Notes: generated by a model from the letters alone, not told the origin. A DNA stretch of 64,000 nucleotides from Alteromonas halophila (GCF_014651815.1 NZ_BMXP01000001.1:592495-656494); one strand, 5' to 3'; numbered from the stretch's first letter, positions 17,996-29,142 are shown. A program made the numbers and translations.

Positions 17996-18790
17996 ATGCT
18001 AAAAATGCCCTCAATACTCAGGATTACCAGTTTTTTCTTTGCTGCACTTTTTATCTGTAGTGCTCAAGGAAGTGAGTTTATATCAATTGACGACAGCCGC
18101 TTTTCTGAACCGTTAACATTCAGAATAAGCCTGCCAGAAAGCTATAACAAAAAAACCGACAAGCGCTACACATTACTTTTTGATTTTCATTATTACGGAC
18201 ATACTTATTTAAATGGCATGCATGACTGGTTAAGTCATAATGGCGAATGGCCCTGGCCGGAAACCATCATTGTTACGCCTGTACGGGGCAATCCAGTGGG
18301 TCAGTTGTTTGATAGTAGCGGCGAACAGACACCGCTGATTGATTTTTTTGCTGAGTCACTGTTACCGAGAATCGATAAGCAGTACCGTACCAACGGCTAC
18401 CGGATAATGAGCGGGTTTCGTGTTAATGCCACACTGGTGTTATCTGCCATGCTGAGCAAGCCTACGCTGTTTGATGCGTATTTTGCCGCCAGCCCGGAAC
18501 TTAAAGATGACTATGCGAAGATAATGAGCACTCTCGAAAGGAAAGGGGTTCCGGAGCAAATGGCTGGTCGCTATTTACTTTATAGTCATGGTAGTAGTGT
18601 CAAAGAGCAGCATCAGTTGCAGGAGTACAGGCAACTACACAGGTTGCTACAACGTACATCCGATATTGCGATGAAGTACGATTATCGTGATTTTAGTGAA
18701 CATGAATTTATGACGCTGCCTTTGTTTACCCTGTTAACTGGCATAGAAAGACTCTACGAGTTGAATCATAGCCAGGGGACAAAGGAGTAA
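17996..18790 (+). CDS. Esterase D/IroE-family protein lacking the nucleophile serine
   Basis: 264 aa with signal peptide ending near SAQGS. The fold is that of the putative-esterase family: YNKKTDKRYTLLFDFH, then a loop RIMSGFRVNATLVLSAM. In active relatives this loop is GFSMG or GHSLG; here Arg-Val-Asn replaces the Ser elbow, so hydrolase activity is probably lost. A terminal His (SEHEFMTLPLF) remains. ATG 17996 or 18005 could start; no strong SD is seen. Confidence 0.75.
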   Translation: MLKMPSILRITSFFFAALFICSAQGSEFISIDDSRFSEPLTFRISLPESYNKKTDKRYTLLFDFHYYGHTYLNGMHDWLSHNGEWPWPETIIVTPVRGNPVGQLFDSSGEQTPLIDFFAESLLPRIDKQYRTNGYRIMSGFRVNATLVLSAMLSKPTLFDAYFAASPELKDDYAKIMSTLERKGVPEQMAGRYLLYSHGSSVKEQHQLQEYRQLHRLLQRTSDIAMKYDYRDFSEHEFMTLPLFTLLTGIERLYELNHSQGTKE

Positions 18791-18869
18791 CAATTAATAA
18801 TAACCTCTCTACTTAAACTGCTGGCAAATGTTCAGGCGCTTCTTTCGGCCGTCGCTCTCGTCACGTAAG

Positions 18870-18901
18870 TGCGCCGTCTCAAACAAGGCTGCGACGGCGC
18901 A
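18870..18901. terminator. 9-bp hairpin after the pseudo-esterase gene
   Basis: TGCGCCGTC and GACGGCGCA pair with a 14-nt loop, 80 bp after the stop; followed by ATTTG on the plus strand. It may be the terminator for the pseudo-esterase transcript. Confidence 0.5.
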
Positions 18902-18925
18902 CATTTGTAGAATTAACCGACAATC

Positions 18926-19114
18926 TCAGAACTGTCTTTGGCATGCAGCAAGCAGCATCATCAGGGCCGGTAATAAAATAAGTATGCTCGATGGGGCAGG
19001 TATGTGCCTGACACTGCCTGTGGCGTCGGTAATAACTGAAAACTGCTGGGTACTTTCACCTGGAACGGTTACCAGCGCAGTTACGATTGCAGAAAAGTAA
19101 AATGTAAAAAGTGA
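18926..19114 (-). pseudogene. Startless frame ending in a PEP-CTERM-like tail
   Basis: An open frame with no ATG, GTG or TTG ends in IPAPSSILILLPALMMLLAA then CQRQF: a PxPSS motif, a hydrophobic stretch and a final basic residue, the PEP-CTERM arrangement. The +1 frame just upstream offers a signal-like start at GTG 19121 (VLITFYILLF), and a single-base shift in the CTTTTC run would join them. It could be a decayed short sorted protein or chance. Confidence 0.3.
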
Positions 19115-19188
19115 TCAGCACGCCAGAGCCGGCTAAACTAAACCATCCTGTCGGCGTGCTGCCCGTTTATTTATTCATTGATAACGTG

Positions 19189-19680
19189 TTAACGCTCACG
19201 GTTTTTCGGTTCAACCTTCGAGTCATCAACAATTTCGACACTGCTGACTTCAAATGGGGTGCCAAACTGCTGAATGGTGCGCATATTAGGGTGGGGGATG
19301 CCGGTTACTTTGGCCACCATGCCGTGCTTTTGGTACTCCACATCCAGATCCTGTAACAGAAAGCGCTGCCCGTCACTGGTAATCAGGGCATAGAAACCAC
19401 CTTCAAGATCCTTGTAGGTGATGGTGCCGGTCACAGTGGTGGTTTGCATCGGCGACTGCTCCTTAATCGGCTTCTGACTGGCCAGCTCTTTAACGCGTTC
19501 GGGCACTTCTCTGGCCGACGCTTCGTCAGTTGACGCAGTTGTATCGCCTTGCTGGGAAACATTGCTGTCGGTTTGCAATTGCTGGGCCTCTGTTGTGTCA
19601 GGTGCCTCGGATTCATCATTACAGCCGGTGGCAAGCAAGCTTGTCATTATCAGCGAAGCAAGTGTTACTCGGTTCATCAT
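19189..19680 (-). CDS. Lipoprotein of unknown function
   Basis: 163 aa with a lipobox LLATGC (Cys about 20), an acidic Thr/Gln/Ser-rich linker (20-70) and a C-terminal beta domain (TTVTGTITYKDLEGGFYALI...LDVEYQKHGMVAKVTG) resembling small OB-fold domains. Probably exposed in the periplasm on a lipid anchor. It lies downstream of prs on the same strand but after a terminator. Confidence 0.75.
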   Translation of the reverse strand: MMNRVTLASLIMTSLLATGCNDESEAPDTTEAQQLQTDSNVSQQGDTTASTDEASAREVPERVKELASQKPIKEQSPMQTTTVTGTITYKDLEGGFYALITSDGQRFLLQDLDVEYQKHGMVAKVTGIPHPNMRTIQQFGTPFEVSSVEIVDDSKVEPKNRER

Positions 19681-19766
19681 GGGTAGTTCATCCGGTAAGG
19701 GTTTCGAACGAGAATAATGACAATTATCAATAATGTAAATGAATGCAGGATGAACAGAGCAGGATC

Positions 19767-19792
19767 AAAAAAGGGCAGCGTGACGCTGCCCT
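19767..19792 (-). terminator. Intrinsic terminator of prs
   Basis: On the minus strand AGGGCAGCG, loop TCA, CGCTGCCCT followed by six T; 19 nt after the prs stop. Confidence 0.93.
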
Positions 19793-19811
19793 GGTGTGCA
19801 ATAACGTTTTA

Positions 19812-20759
19812 TCAGTAATCGAACATTGCCGAAATTGACTCTTCGTTACTGATGCGGCGAATGGTCTCGGCCAGCATCTCCGACAAGGTCAGTTGCTTAA
19901 CCTTGTTCAGCGCCTTCATTTCTTTGCTCAGCGGGATAGAGTCGGTCACGATGATTTCATCAATCATCGAATCTTTAAGGTTGGCTACCGCATTGCCAGA
20001 GAATATGGCATGCGTTGCGTACGCATAGACATTACGCGCACCATGGGTTTTCAACGCTTCAGCGGCCTTGGCCAGAGTACCGCCAGTATCAATCATGTCA
20101 TCGACAATGATGCAGTCACGGTCTTTCACATCGCCGATAATATTCATCACCTGTGCCACGTTGGCCTTGGGACGACGTTTATCGATGATAGCCAGATCGG
20201 TCTCGTTTAACAGCTTTGCGGTTGCGCGGGCGCGCACAACGCCGCCAATGTCTGGTGATACAACAACCGGGTCGGCAAAGTCACGCTGCATCATATCGGC
20301 CAGCAAGATGGGCGTACCGAAGGCGTTATCCACTGGAACATCGAAGAAGCCCTGGATCTGTTCGGCATGCAGGTCAATGGTGAGAACGCGGTCTACACCT
20401 ACATTAGACAGGAAGTCTGCCACCACCTTGGCGGTAATAGGTACCCGTGCTGAGCGCACCCGGCGGTCCTGACGGGCATAGCCAAAGTATGGCATGACCG
20501 CGGTGATGCGGCCTGCAGATGCACGACGCAGGGCGTCGATCATCACTATCAGTTCCATCAGGTTATCGTTGGTGGGGGCGCACGTAGACTGGATAATAAA
20601 AACGTCCGAGCCACGGACGTTTTCATGAATTTCGACGCTTATTTCTCCGTCACTAAAACGGCCTACGCTGGCATTACCCAGCTTGGTATAGAGACGGTCG
20701 GCAACTTTCTGGGCGAGTTCTGGGACGGCGTTACCTGCAAAGAGCTTCATATCTGGCAC
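19812..20759 (-). CDS. prs: Ribose-phosphate pyrophosphokinase
   Basis: Makes PRPP from ribose 5-phosphate and ATP for nucleotide, His, Trp and NAD synthesis. Nearly E. coli-like over 315 aa: the PP loop [10 protein letters not shown] near 220, RRPKANV flexible loop and the C-terminal [11 protein letters not shown]. The start is GTG at 20759 (protein MPDMKLFAG). It follows ispE with a tRNA-Gln between. Confidence 0.98.
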   Translation of the reverse strand: MPDMKLFAGNAVPELAQKVADRLYTKLGNASVGRFSDGEISVEIHENVRGSDVFIIQSTCAPTNDNLMELIVMIDALRRASAGRITAVMPYFGYARQDRRVRSARVPITAKVVADFLSNVGVDRVLTIDLHAEQIQGFFDVPVDNAFGTPILLADMMQRDFADPVVVSPDIGGVVRARATAKLLNETDLAIIDKRRPKANVAQVMNIIGDVKDRDCIIVDDMIDTGGTLAKAAEALKTHGARNVYAYATHAIFSGNAVANLKDSMIDEIIVTDSIPLSKEMKALNKVKQLTLSEMLAETIRRISNEESISAMFDY

Positions 20760-20790
20760 AAGTGATTCCTCAGTGCTTTGCTAAAAGAGG

Positions 20791-20866
20791 TGGCTGGGGT
20801 AGCAGGACTCGAACCTGCGAATGACGGGATCAAAACCCGCTGCCTTACCAACTTGGCTATACCCCA
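20791..20866 (-). tRNA. tRNA-Gln (TTG), copy 3
   Basis: 76 nt with encoded CCA and anticodon TTG, identical to the two operon copies 10 kb away. It lies between ispE (4 bp) and prs (31 bp) on the same strand, so it must be excised from a protein-coding transcript. Confidence 0.97.
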
Positions 20867-20870
20867 ATTT

Positions 20871-21749
20871 TTAATTCATGTCCGATGCGGCGATCACGTC
20901 TTGTAATTTTTGTTGTAGTGGCGAGAGGTTCACCCCTTTTGCTACAAAACTCGTCCACTCGGCGGGCAACTTTGCCTGAACCTCGCTGGCTTCGTTCTGG
21001 TCAGTAAAAGTGGCGAAAACGCACGCGCCTGTGCCCGTCATCCGCGACGGTGCGTAGTGTACCAACCAGTGTAATAAATTTGCAACTTCGGGATAATGAT
21101 CACAGACAATTTGCTGGCAGTCATTGCGGGTATTTTCGAAAGAATACGACGCCCAGCTAAGCGCAGGCGTGTTTCTGGGTAGTTCGGGCAATGAGAAAAC
21201 CTCGCCGGTGCTGACATGCACACCGGGATTGACCACCAGATACCAGCATGGCGCTAACGGTGCCGGCGTGAGTTCCTCCCCCACACCATTGGCAAAGGCG
21301 GTACGCCCCCGTACAAAAATCGGTACATCGGCCCCGAGTGACAAGCCAAGCTCTGCCAGCGCATCCTCGGTGAGATTGCACTGCCACAGATGATTCAGCG
21401 CCACCAGGGTGGTCGCCGCATTCGAGGAGCCGCCGCCGATACCGCCGCCCATGGGTAACTGTTTGTCCAGAAAAATACGCACGCCAGCATCGGTAGCAGC
21501 ATGCGGCTTGAGTAAGCGAGCAGCGCGCACAATCAGGTTATCATCATGGGCCACACCGACAATGTGGGTGTCCAGTTGCACGGTACTTGAGCGATTTATA
21601 TCAAATGCCAGCCGGTCACCATAATCAAGGATCTGAAACAGCGACTGCAACTGGTGATAGCCACTATCCAGGCGACCAAGAATGTGTAGAAACAGGTTTA
21701 ATTTAGCCGGGCTGGGCCACCAGTCCCGGGACATCAGTTGAGTGTCCAT
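20871..21749 (-). CDS. ispE: 4-diphosphocytidyl-2-C-methyl-D-erythritol kinase
   Basis: A GHMP kinase of the MEP isoprenoid pathway. N-terminal PAKLNLFLHILGR contains the active-site Lys (about 16); the ATP-binding loop is PMGGGIGGGSSNAAT near 95-110; ASRMTGTGACVFATF is the third GHMP motif. Its start overlaps lolB by 16 bp. The order lolB-ispE-tRNA-prs is typical of marine gammaproteobacteria. Confidence 0.96.
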   Translation of the reverse strand: MDTQLMSRDWWPSPAKLNLFLHILGRLDSGYHQLQSLFQILDYGDRLAFDINRSSTVQLDTHIVGVAHDDNLIVRAARLLKPHAATDAGVRIFLDKQLPMGGGIGGGSSNAATTLVALNHLWQCNLTEDALAELGLSLGADVPIFVRGRTAFANGVGEELTPAPLAPCWYLVVNPGVHVSTGEVFSLPELPRNTPALSWASYSFENTRNDCQQIVCDHYPEVANLLHWLVHYAPSRMTGTGACVFATFTDQNEASEVQAKLPAEWTSFVAKGVNLSPLQQKLQDVIAASDMN

Positions 21750-22351
21750 TGGTCTATACGAATCTTAATTAAAATATCAGGTTGCTGGGCGCGGGTCAGG
21801 CGGATATCGTGAGGCAGCCACACCGTTTGGTTGGCAAATTGCACGTCGCCATAATTGTTATAACTGACTTGCCAGCCGTTACAATCATCACACGCTGGCC
21901 ACAGGGCGCTGACCAGCCCCTTCTCGTTGAGTCGGTAGCGGTCGTCATTCTGTGGCAGCCCTTTAACCCACACCAGCAGATCTTTCAGTGGTATTGCCAG
22001 ACCGGTAACAGACGCAACAAGCCGCTCGGCGTCGGTATCACGCAGCGTATCACCGTCGGCTTGTAGGGTGGCCCCGTCTTCATTCACGCGAAGATCGGCC
22101 AGTGTGATACCCAGTAAATTGGTTAATCTAAAATGAAAATTCCGACCATCGGTTTTCCAGATAACAGTGGCGCTTACCGCTTTTTGCTGGTTGCGGATCG
22201 CCATTTTTCCGCGTAGCTGCCAGCGGTTCACTTTTTCCAGAGCAGCAAGCTGCGCCGGCAGGTCTACGGTGCGCTGCGGGCCATCGGGAAGGGTGCTGCA
22301 GGCACTGAAAAACACTACCAGCAATGAAACAAAAACCAGACGGAACGTCAT
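21734..22351 (-). CDS. lolB: Outer-membrane lipoprotein receptor LolB
   Basis: Accepts lipoproteins from LolA and inserts them in the outer membrane. 205 aa with lipobox FFSAC near 18 and the LolB barrel segments VNRWQLRGKMAIRN and WVKGLP. First gene of lolB-ispE-tRNA-Gln-prs, divergent from hemA. Confidence 0.94.
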   Translation of the reverse strand: MTFRLVFVSLLVVFFSACSTLPDGPQRTVDLPAQLAALEKVNRWQLRGKMAIRNQQKAVSATVIWKTDGRNFHFRLTNLLGITLADLRVNEDGATLQADGDTLRDTDAERLVASVTGLAIPLKDLLVWVKGLPQNDDRYRLNEKGLVSALWPACDDCNGWQVSYNNYGDVQFANQTVWLPHDIRLTRAQQPDILIKIRIDQWTLN

Positions 22352-22428
22352 TGAAATCTAGCCTGCAAATGTAAAACGTCAATGCTCACACAAATCCGTG
22401 AACACTTTCAATCATTTTGGCTTTTTCG

Positions 22429-22434
22429 TACAAT
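22429..22434 (+). promoter_or_regulatory. Possible -10 element of hemA
   Basis: TACAAT followed by GCCGCTCC, about 30 nt before the hemA ATG; no good -35 was found. Confidence 0.35.
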
Positions 22435-22464
22435 GCCGCTCCGACGTTGCCAGCACGAAATTGC

Positions 22465-23748
22465 ATGACCTTACTCGCCCTCGGCATTAATCACAAAACT
22501 GCGCCAGTAGCGCTTCGCGAAAAAGTGGCATTTACACCTGACTCTCTGGTGCAGGCCCTGTCATCGCTGAAGTCACTGGAGGGCGTGTCTGAGTCTGTCA
22601 TTGTTTCGACCTGTAACCGCACAGAGTTGTATATCAATGCTGAGTACGACTGCGCGGGCGAACTGCTGCGCTGGCTGTCAGCATTTCATCAGCTCTGTGA
22701 TGACGAGATTGCCAAAAACAGCTATGTATTGACCCAAAACGATGCGATTGCGCACATTATGCGTGTTGCAAGCGGTCTGGATTCACTGATTCTTGGCGAG
22801 CCGCAAATTCTTGGTCAGGTCAAGCAGGCGTTCAGTGATGCGAAGCGCTCAGGCATGATTAGCAGTGAGTTTGACAAGCTGTTTCAGCATACTTTCTCGG
22901 TGGCTAAGCGCGTTCGCAGTGAAACCGATATTGGTGCCAATGCGGTGTCGGTGGCGTATGCGGCGGTGCAGCTGGCGAAACACATCTTTGCCGAATTGCC
23001 AAAGCGTTCAGTATTACTGGTGGGGGCCGGCGAAACCATCGAGCTGGTTGCCCAGCACCTGAAAGAACAAGGCGTGCAACGCCTGGCTGTTGCCAACCGC
23101 ACTGTGGCCAGAGCCACTGACCTGGCAGCGAAACTGGATGCCGACGTCTACACACTGGCCCAGCTACCAGAGCACCTCAAAGATTTTGATATTGTGATAA
23201 GTTCCACTGCCAGTCAGTTACCCTTGATTGGCAAAGGAATGATAGAAAAAGCGTTGCGTCTGCGTAAAAACATGCCAATGTTTCTGGTCGACCTGGCAGT
23301 GCCACGGGATATTGAAGCAGAAGTTAATGAACTCGGCGATGCCTATTTGTACACGGTTGATGACCTGCAGCATATTGTGCAGCAGAATCTGGCCAACCGC
23401 GAACAGGCGGCCTTTGAAGCCGAAAAGCTGATTGCCGCGCAGGTGGCCGATTTTCTTAGTTGGCGGCAGGCACAGCAATCTGTCGATTTAGTAAGGGCCT
23501 TTCGGGAACGAGGGACACAGGTACGCGATGAACTTGTCGATAAGGCTCGCAATCAGCTTAGCGAAGGCAGAAATCAGGAAGACGTAATTGAAGAACTGGC
23601 GTATAAATTAACCAATGCGTTATTACATGCGCCCACTAAGGCATTGCGCGAAGCCGCAGCGGAAGAATCACAGGCAATGACACGATGGCTTAGCGATGCT
23701 CTGGCCCTGTCGGGTGACAGGCCAAACGATAAACATAAAGGTAAATAG
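22465..23748 (+). CDS. hemA: Glutamyl-tRNA reductase
   Basis: Reduces Glu-tRNA to glutamate-1-semialdehyde, the first step of tetrapyrrole synthesis. 427 aa: [17 protein letters not shown] at the N-terminus, active-site Cys in STCNRTELY (about 50), NADPH-binding [17 protein letters not shown], and the C-terminal dimerisation domain. ATG 22465 matches the family start; no strong SD is visible. First gene of hemA-prfA-prmC. Confidence 0.96.
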   Translation: MTLLALGINHKTAPVALREKVAFTPDSLVQALSSLKSLEGVSESVIVSTCNRTELYINAEYDCAGELLRWLSAFHQLCDDEIAKNSYVLTQNDAIAHIMRVASGLDSLILGEPQILGQVKQAFSDAKRSGMISSEFDKLFQHTFSVAKRVRSETDIGANAVSVAYAAVQLAKHIFAELPKRSVLLVGAGETIELVAQHLKEQGVQRLAVANRTVARATDLAAKLDADVYTLAQLPEHLKDFDIVISSTASQLPLIGKGMIEKALRLRKNMPMFLVDLAVPRDIEAEVNELGDAYLYTVDDLQHIVQQNLANREQAAFEAEKLIAAQVADFLSWRQAQQSVDLVRAFRERGTQVRDELVDKARNQLSEGRNQEDVIEELAYKLTNALLHAPTKALREAAAEESQAMTRWLSDALALSGDRPNDKHKGK

Positions 23749-23756
23749 ACACATTT

Positions 23757-24842
23757 ATGAAAGAGTCAGTATTCAGAAAGCTGGAAAATCTGGTTGAACG
23801 CTTTGAGGAAGTACAGGCGCTATTGGGCGATCCTGACATCATTGGCGATCAGGATCGTTTTCGCAGTCTGTCTAAAGAGTTCAGTCAGTTAGAAGACGTG
23901 ATCAAAGGCTTTAATGCCTATCAGCAGGCGCAGGAAAATCTGACTGCCGCGCAGGACATGCTGGCGGAAGACGATGCAGAGATGCGTGATATGGCGCAGG
24001 ACGAAATCAATCAGGCGAAAGCCGAGATTGAGCAGCTAGAAACGGAATTGCAGGTGCTGTTGCTACCCAAAGACCCCAATGACGATCACAACTGCTTTCT
24101 GGAAGTGCGCGCCGGTGCAGGTGGCGATGAGGCCGCAATTTTTGCCGGTGATTTATTTCGCATGTACAGCCGTTATGCGGAGTCCCGGGGCTGGAAAGTA
24201 GAAGTAGTCAGTGCCAGTGAAGGTGAGCATGGGGGCTATAAGGAAATTATTGCTAATATGAGCGGTGACGGCGTGTATGGCGTAATGAAATTTGAGTCAG
24301 GCGGCCATCGCGTGCAGCGTGTTCCCGAGACGGAGTCGCAGGGCCGGATCCATACATCAGCTTGTACCGTTGCCGTTCTTCCTGAAATTCCAGAGTCAGA
24401 AGCCATTGAAATTAACCCTGCTGATTTACGTACCGATACCTTCCGCGCGTCTGGTGCCGGAGGTCAGCACGTTAATAAAACTGACTCGGCAATTCGTATA
24501 ACCCATATTCCCACCGGACTGGTGGTTGAATGTCAGGATGAACGTTCTCAGCATAAAAACCGCGCGAAAGCGATGTCTGTACTGCAGGCCCGCTTAAATC
24601 AGATTGAAGAAGAAAAGCGCGCTAAGGAAGAAGCCAGTACCCGAAAGAGTCTGGTGGGCAGTGGTGACCGCTCTGAGCGTATCCGGACCTATAACTTCCC
24701 TCAGGGTCGGGTAACGGATCATCGTATTAATCTGACGCTGTATCGGCTGGACGAGGTCATTGCCGGGGATGTCAGTCAGCTTATTGATCCAATTATTCAG
24801 GAGCACCAGGCTGACATGCTGGCTTCGCTGGCAGATGACTAA
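23757..24842 (+). CDS. prfA: Peptide chain release factor 1
   Basis: Recognises UAA/UAG and triggers peptide release. 361 aa with the GGQ motif in [13 protein letters not shown] near 235 and the anticodon-like PET tripeptide in VPETESQGR near 186. It starts 8 bp after hemA and overlaps prmC, whose product methylates the GGQ glutamine. Confidence 0.97.
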   Translation: MKESVFRKLENLVERFEEVQALLGDPDIIGDQDRFRSLSKEFSQLEDVIKGFNAYQQAQENLTAAQDMLAEDDAEMRDMAQDEINQAKAEIEQLETELQVLLLPKDPNDDHNCFLEVRAGAGGDEAAIFAGDLFRMYSRYAESRGWKVEVVSASEGEHGGYKEIIANMSGDGVYGVMKFESGGHRVQRVPETESQGRIHTSACTVAVLPEIPESEAIEINPADLRTDTFRASGAGGQHVNKTDSAIRITHIPTGLVVECQDERSQHKNRAKAMSVLQARLNQIEEEKRAKEEASTRKSLVGSGDRSERIRTYNFPQGRVTDHRINLTLYRLDEVIAGDVSQLIDPIIQEHQADMLASLADD

Positions 24843-25680
24843 ACCGCACCGTATTGATGCTGCGTTGCAGTGGGGAAATGCGCAGCTAACAGACAGTGCG
24901 TCGCCTGCGCTGGACGCCCGGGTGCTGCTATGCCATGCGCTGGCGAAACCGCTTAGCTATCTGTACACCTGGCCAGATAAAGAAATAAGTTCAGCGCAGT
25001 TAGCAACGTATAAAACGTATATTGCAGAGCGGCAGCAGGGCAGGCCGATTGCGCATATCACCGGCAGCCGTGACTTCTGGTCGCTGACGCTGCAAACCAG
25101 CCCGACGACCCTGATCCCCCGACCGGAAACAGAGCTGCTGGTCGAGGCGGCGCTTGCGCGCTTACCGGATGGAGCCTGTGGCGTTTGCGACCTTGGCACC
25201 GGAACAGGTGCTGTCGCGCTGGCGATTGCCAGTGAACGCCCGGATGTGACGGTATTGGGCTGCGATGTTGTTCCCGAAGCGGTGGCCCTTGCAAAGCGCA
25301 ACGCCAAACGTAATGGACTCCCTAATACCCACTTTATAGCCAGTCACTGGTTTGACGATATAGAGGGGCGCTTCAGCGTTATTGTTTCGAACCCGCCCTA
25401 CGTGGAATCAGACAGCCATTACCTGAATGAGGGCGATGTCCGCTTTGAACCTGCTTCTGCACTGACATCTGGGAAAGACGGGCTGGATGCGATTCGGCAT
25501 ATCATAAGCTCGGCGCCGCCGTTTCTGAAATCACCGGGATACCTGCTGCTTGAGCATGGTTACCAGCAGGCTGAAAAGGTGCGCGAACTGTTGCATGAAC
25601 GGGGGTTTACTGAGGTGGAGACGATACAGGATCTGGCCGGACTCGATCGGGTGACACTGGGGAAGATGCATTTTGCATAA
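24835..25680 (+). CDS. prmC: Release factor glutamine N5-methyltransferase
   Basis: A SAM-dependent methyltransferase acting on the GGQ Gln of RF1/RF2. 281 aa: SAM motif [15 protein letters not shown] near 118, catalytic NPPY in VSNPPYVES near 187. ATG 24835 overlaps the prfA stop by 8 bp, so translation is coupled. Confidence 0.96.
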   Translation: MTKPHRIDAALQWGNAQLTDSASPALDARVLLCHALAKPLSYLYTWPDKEISSAQLATYKTYIAERQQGRPIAHITGSRDFWSLTLQTSPTTLIPRPETELLVEAALARLPDGACGVCDLGTGTGAVALAIASERPDVTVLGCDVVPEAVALAKRNAKRNGLPNTHFIASHWFDDIEGRFSVIVSNPPYVESDSHYLNEGDVRFEPASALTSGKDGLDAIRHIISSAPPFLKSPGYLLLEHGYQQAEKVRELLHERGFTEVETIQDLAGLDRVTLGKMHFA

Positions 25681-25834
25681 GTATTGTAGGTATCTCCGTG
25701 TTCCTGCCCGATTGCCCGGTTTATTCAAGTACAGCGACACCGCATGTTAGGCGAGAGCGCTTGCGAATAATTCCTTTTCAAGTAGTATTTTAAAATTACA
25801 CGTGTTGTGCACTCACAGAATGCAGGAAGCGGCG

Positions 25835-27385
25835 ATGAACGATGATTTACTGTTCGCAGATGACATTGAGGATGAGCCGGATGAGCCTCTCGGATTATGG
25901 AAGGTTCTCATCGTAGATGACGAGCCCGAAGTTCATGCCGTTACAAAGCTGGCCTTGTCAGACTTTGCACTAAATGGCAGAACCCTGGAATTTATCAGTG
26001 CATATAGTGGAGAAGAGGCTAAAAAGTGCTTTCGAGAGCACGAGGACATAGCGGTTGTTCTGCTGGATGTGGTGATGGAGTCTGATGACGCCGGGCTACA
26101 GGTTGCCGAATACGTGCGCAATGAGTTAGACAACCACTTCACTCGGATTATTTTGCGCACCGGCCAGCCTGGTCAGGCACCGGAAAAAGACGTCATCATC
26201 AACTACGACATCAATGACTATAAGTCGAAAACGGAACTAACTGCACAAAAACTGTTTACCGTGATCATCGCGGCACTTAGGTCCTATCGCGATATTATTG
26301 TCATTGAAGAAAACCGGGCAGGGCTGGAGAAAATACTGGATGCCTCGGTTGATCTGTTCTCTTCCCGTTCGCTGGAAAAGTTTATGCAGGGCATTATCCA
26401 GCAATTATCCTCGATCCTCGGGTGTTCGAGAGACGCGGCCTATATCACTACCGCTGTTGCCGCACCGCGGCCCATTGCCTCTGATGATCCGGAAGAGTTG
26501 TACGTGTTCGCTGGCAACGGCAATTATTCTGATAAAGAAGGTGTACCGCTGCGCGAGGCGGTCTCAGAGCATGAGTATGCGCTTTGTCTGCAAGCAATGC
26601 GGCAACGTGAAATTGTATACGCTGAAGACCATGTTGTAGCTTACTGTAACAGTAAGTCGCAGAAGGGATCGCTGCTTTATTTGTCGGGGCTGCCACGGCG
26701 TATTGGAGAAGGTGACAAACACCTGGTCAGACGGTTCTCAGAAAGTGTGCAACTGGCGTTTGATAACGTGTTAAATGCCAGTGTGGTAGAAGCCACACAA
26801 CGGGAAATTATTGAACGCCTGGGCAAGGCCATGGCGTTTTCTGAACAGGGTAATCAGCACATTGGTCGTGTTATTAAAATGGCCGACCTTATCGCTACCA
26901 AGTTAGAGATGGACGCCAGGCAGAAAAGTCAGTTATTGCTTGCCATCCCGCTACATGACGTCGGCAACTCACGGCTTTCCGAAAATTTACTGAATAAGTC
27001 TGAGTCACTGACTGAGGATGAGATATTTGCCATTCGCCAGCATGCAGAGTTTGGTTATCAGATCCTCAAAGACTCACAGCAGCCGACTGTGCAACTTGCC
27101 GCTACGCTTGCACGCCAGCATCACGAACGCTGGGATGGCAGGGGGTATCCCGATGGCCTCAAGGGGAGTGCCATAAAACTGGAAAGTCGCATCACCTCTT
27201 TGGTGGATGCCATCGATGCAATGTTTAATAAGCGTCCGTATAAGCCTGCCTGGCCGACTGAAAAGGTGGCAGAGGTGATTAAGAGCGAACGGGGCGCACA
27301 TTTTGAACCGGCACTGGTAGATGTGGTGCTGGAGAATCTGAATGCAATTGAAGCCATCCAGGCTGAATTCCAGGATCAACAATAA
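25835..27385 (+). CDS. Response regulator with DUF3369 and HD-GYP domains
   Basis: 516 aa: receiver domain at 25-155 (DDEPE pocket, phospho-Asp in VVLLDVVME), a central DUF3369 sensory domain, and a C-terminal HD-GYP domain (340-510) with HHERWDGRGYPDGL. The metal motif reads HDVGN instead of HDxGK. By family it would degrade c-di-GMP; the Lys loss may alter activity. AGGA precedes ATG 25835 by about 7 nt. No cognate kinase is adjacent; it interrupts prmC-sirB2. Confidence 0.92.
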   Translation: MNDDLLFADDIEDEPDEPLGLWKVLIVDDEPEVHAVTKLALSDFALNGRTLEFISAYSGEEAKKCFREHEDIAVVLLDVVMESDDAGLQVAEYVRNELDNHFTRIILRTGQPGQAPEKDVIINYDINDYKSKTELTAQKLFTVIIAALRSYRDIIVIEENRAGLEKILDASVDLFSSRSLEKFMQGIIQQLSSILGCSRDAAYITTAVAAPRPIASDDPEELYVFAGNGNYSDKEGVPLREAVSEHEYALCLQAMRQREIVYAEDHVVAYCNSKSQKGSLLYLSGLPRRIGEGDKHLVRRFSESVQLAFDNVLNASVVEATQREIIERLGKAMAFSEQGNQHIGRVIKMADLIATKLEMDARQKSQLLLAIPLHDVGNSRLSENLLNKSESLTEDEIFAIRQHAEFGYQILKDSQQPTVQLAATLARQHHERWDGRGYPDGLKGSAIKLESRITSLVDAIDAMFNKRPYKPAWPTEKVAEVIKSERGAHFEPALVDVVLENLNAIEAIQAEFQDQQ

Positions 27386-27400
27386 TAAAAGGGTAGTCCT

Positions 27401-28644
<1,244 letters not shown>

Positions 28645-28656
28645 TTGATAGCAATA

Positions 28657-28677
28657 ACCGGCGGCGTTGCCGCCGGT
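28657..28677. terminator. Hairpin after kdsA
   Basis: ACCGGCGGC, loop GTT, GCCGCCGGT: a 9-bp GC-rich stem between kdsA (+) and a secreted-protein gene (-), without a strong T run. Confidence 0.65.
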
Positions 28678-28701
28678 CTGCGTATCAGGTGTGAGAGAAA
28701 C

Positions 28702-28980
28702 TTATTCGCTACGCGCAGTCTGGCGTGTGTTTCGTTCCTCATTCATCACGTATAGTCCTTTGCCTAGCAGGCGCTGACTTTCTTCATTTAAGGTGACAAG
28801 CGTCTGTGCTTTGACAGAGTCGTTCATGTTGATGGCAGGTAAGCTGACCACCATGTCAAGTTCAGCTTTTGCAACATCTTTTAGTTTTGCAGTGTCAGTG
28901 CTGGTGGTGAGTTCAGTCGCATTGGTAGCAGCGGTGACAAACGCCATGACTGAAACGCTGGAAAGAAGTAATTTATTCAT
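28702..28980 (-). CDS. Small secreted protein of unknown function
   Basis: 92 aa with signal peptide MNKLLLSSVSVMAFVTAATNA and an acidic/helical mature part (TAKLKDVAKAELDMVVSLP...NEESQRLLGKGL). ATG 28980 has AGGTG about 5 nt upstream; GTG 28986 is less likely. A perfect 19-bp palindrome lies 41 bp upstream. Not recognised. Confidence 0.6.
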   Translation of the reverse strand: MNKLLLSSVSVMAFVTAATNATELTTSTDTAKLKDVAKAELDMVVSLPAINMNDSVKAQTLVTLNEESQRLLGKGLYVMNEERNTRQTARSE

Positions 28981-29020
28981 TTTCACACCTAATATAGATA
29001 ATTAAAAAATATAAGCAGTT

Positions 29021-29039
29021 TTGTTAACGCTGTTAACAA
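29021..29039. promoter_or_regulatory. 19-bp palindrome upstream of the small secreted-protein gene
   Basis: TTGTTAACgctGTTAACAA has perfect 8-bp arms and a 3-nt spacer, 41 bp upstream of the ATG at 28980. It looks like a dimeric operator; the binder is unknown. Confidence 0.6.
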
Positions 29040-29142
29040 GTGGGTTGTGTAACCTATTGACTGTTAAGCGCCTTTCTTGACCGCGATGAAATAGTAAACA
29101 AACATTGTGTAAAAATAAAACGAGTAAAAGTATGGGTTATGC

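Noticed and set aside
18828-19100. 90-codon plus-strand frame
   Set aside because: It contains a terminator-like hairpin and has no recognisable domain; the minus strand carries a more suggestive tail.
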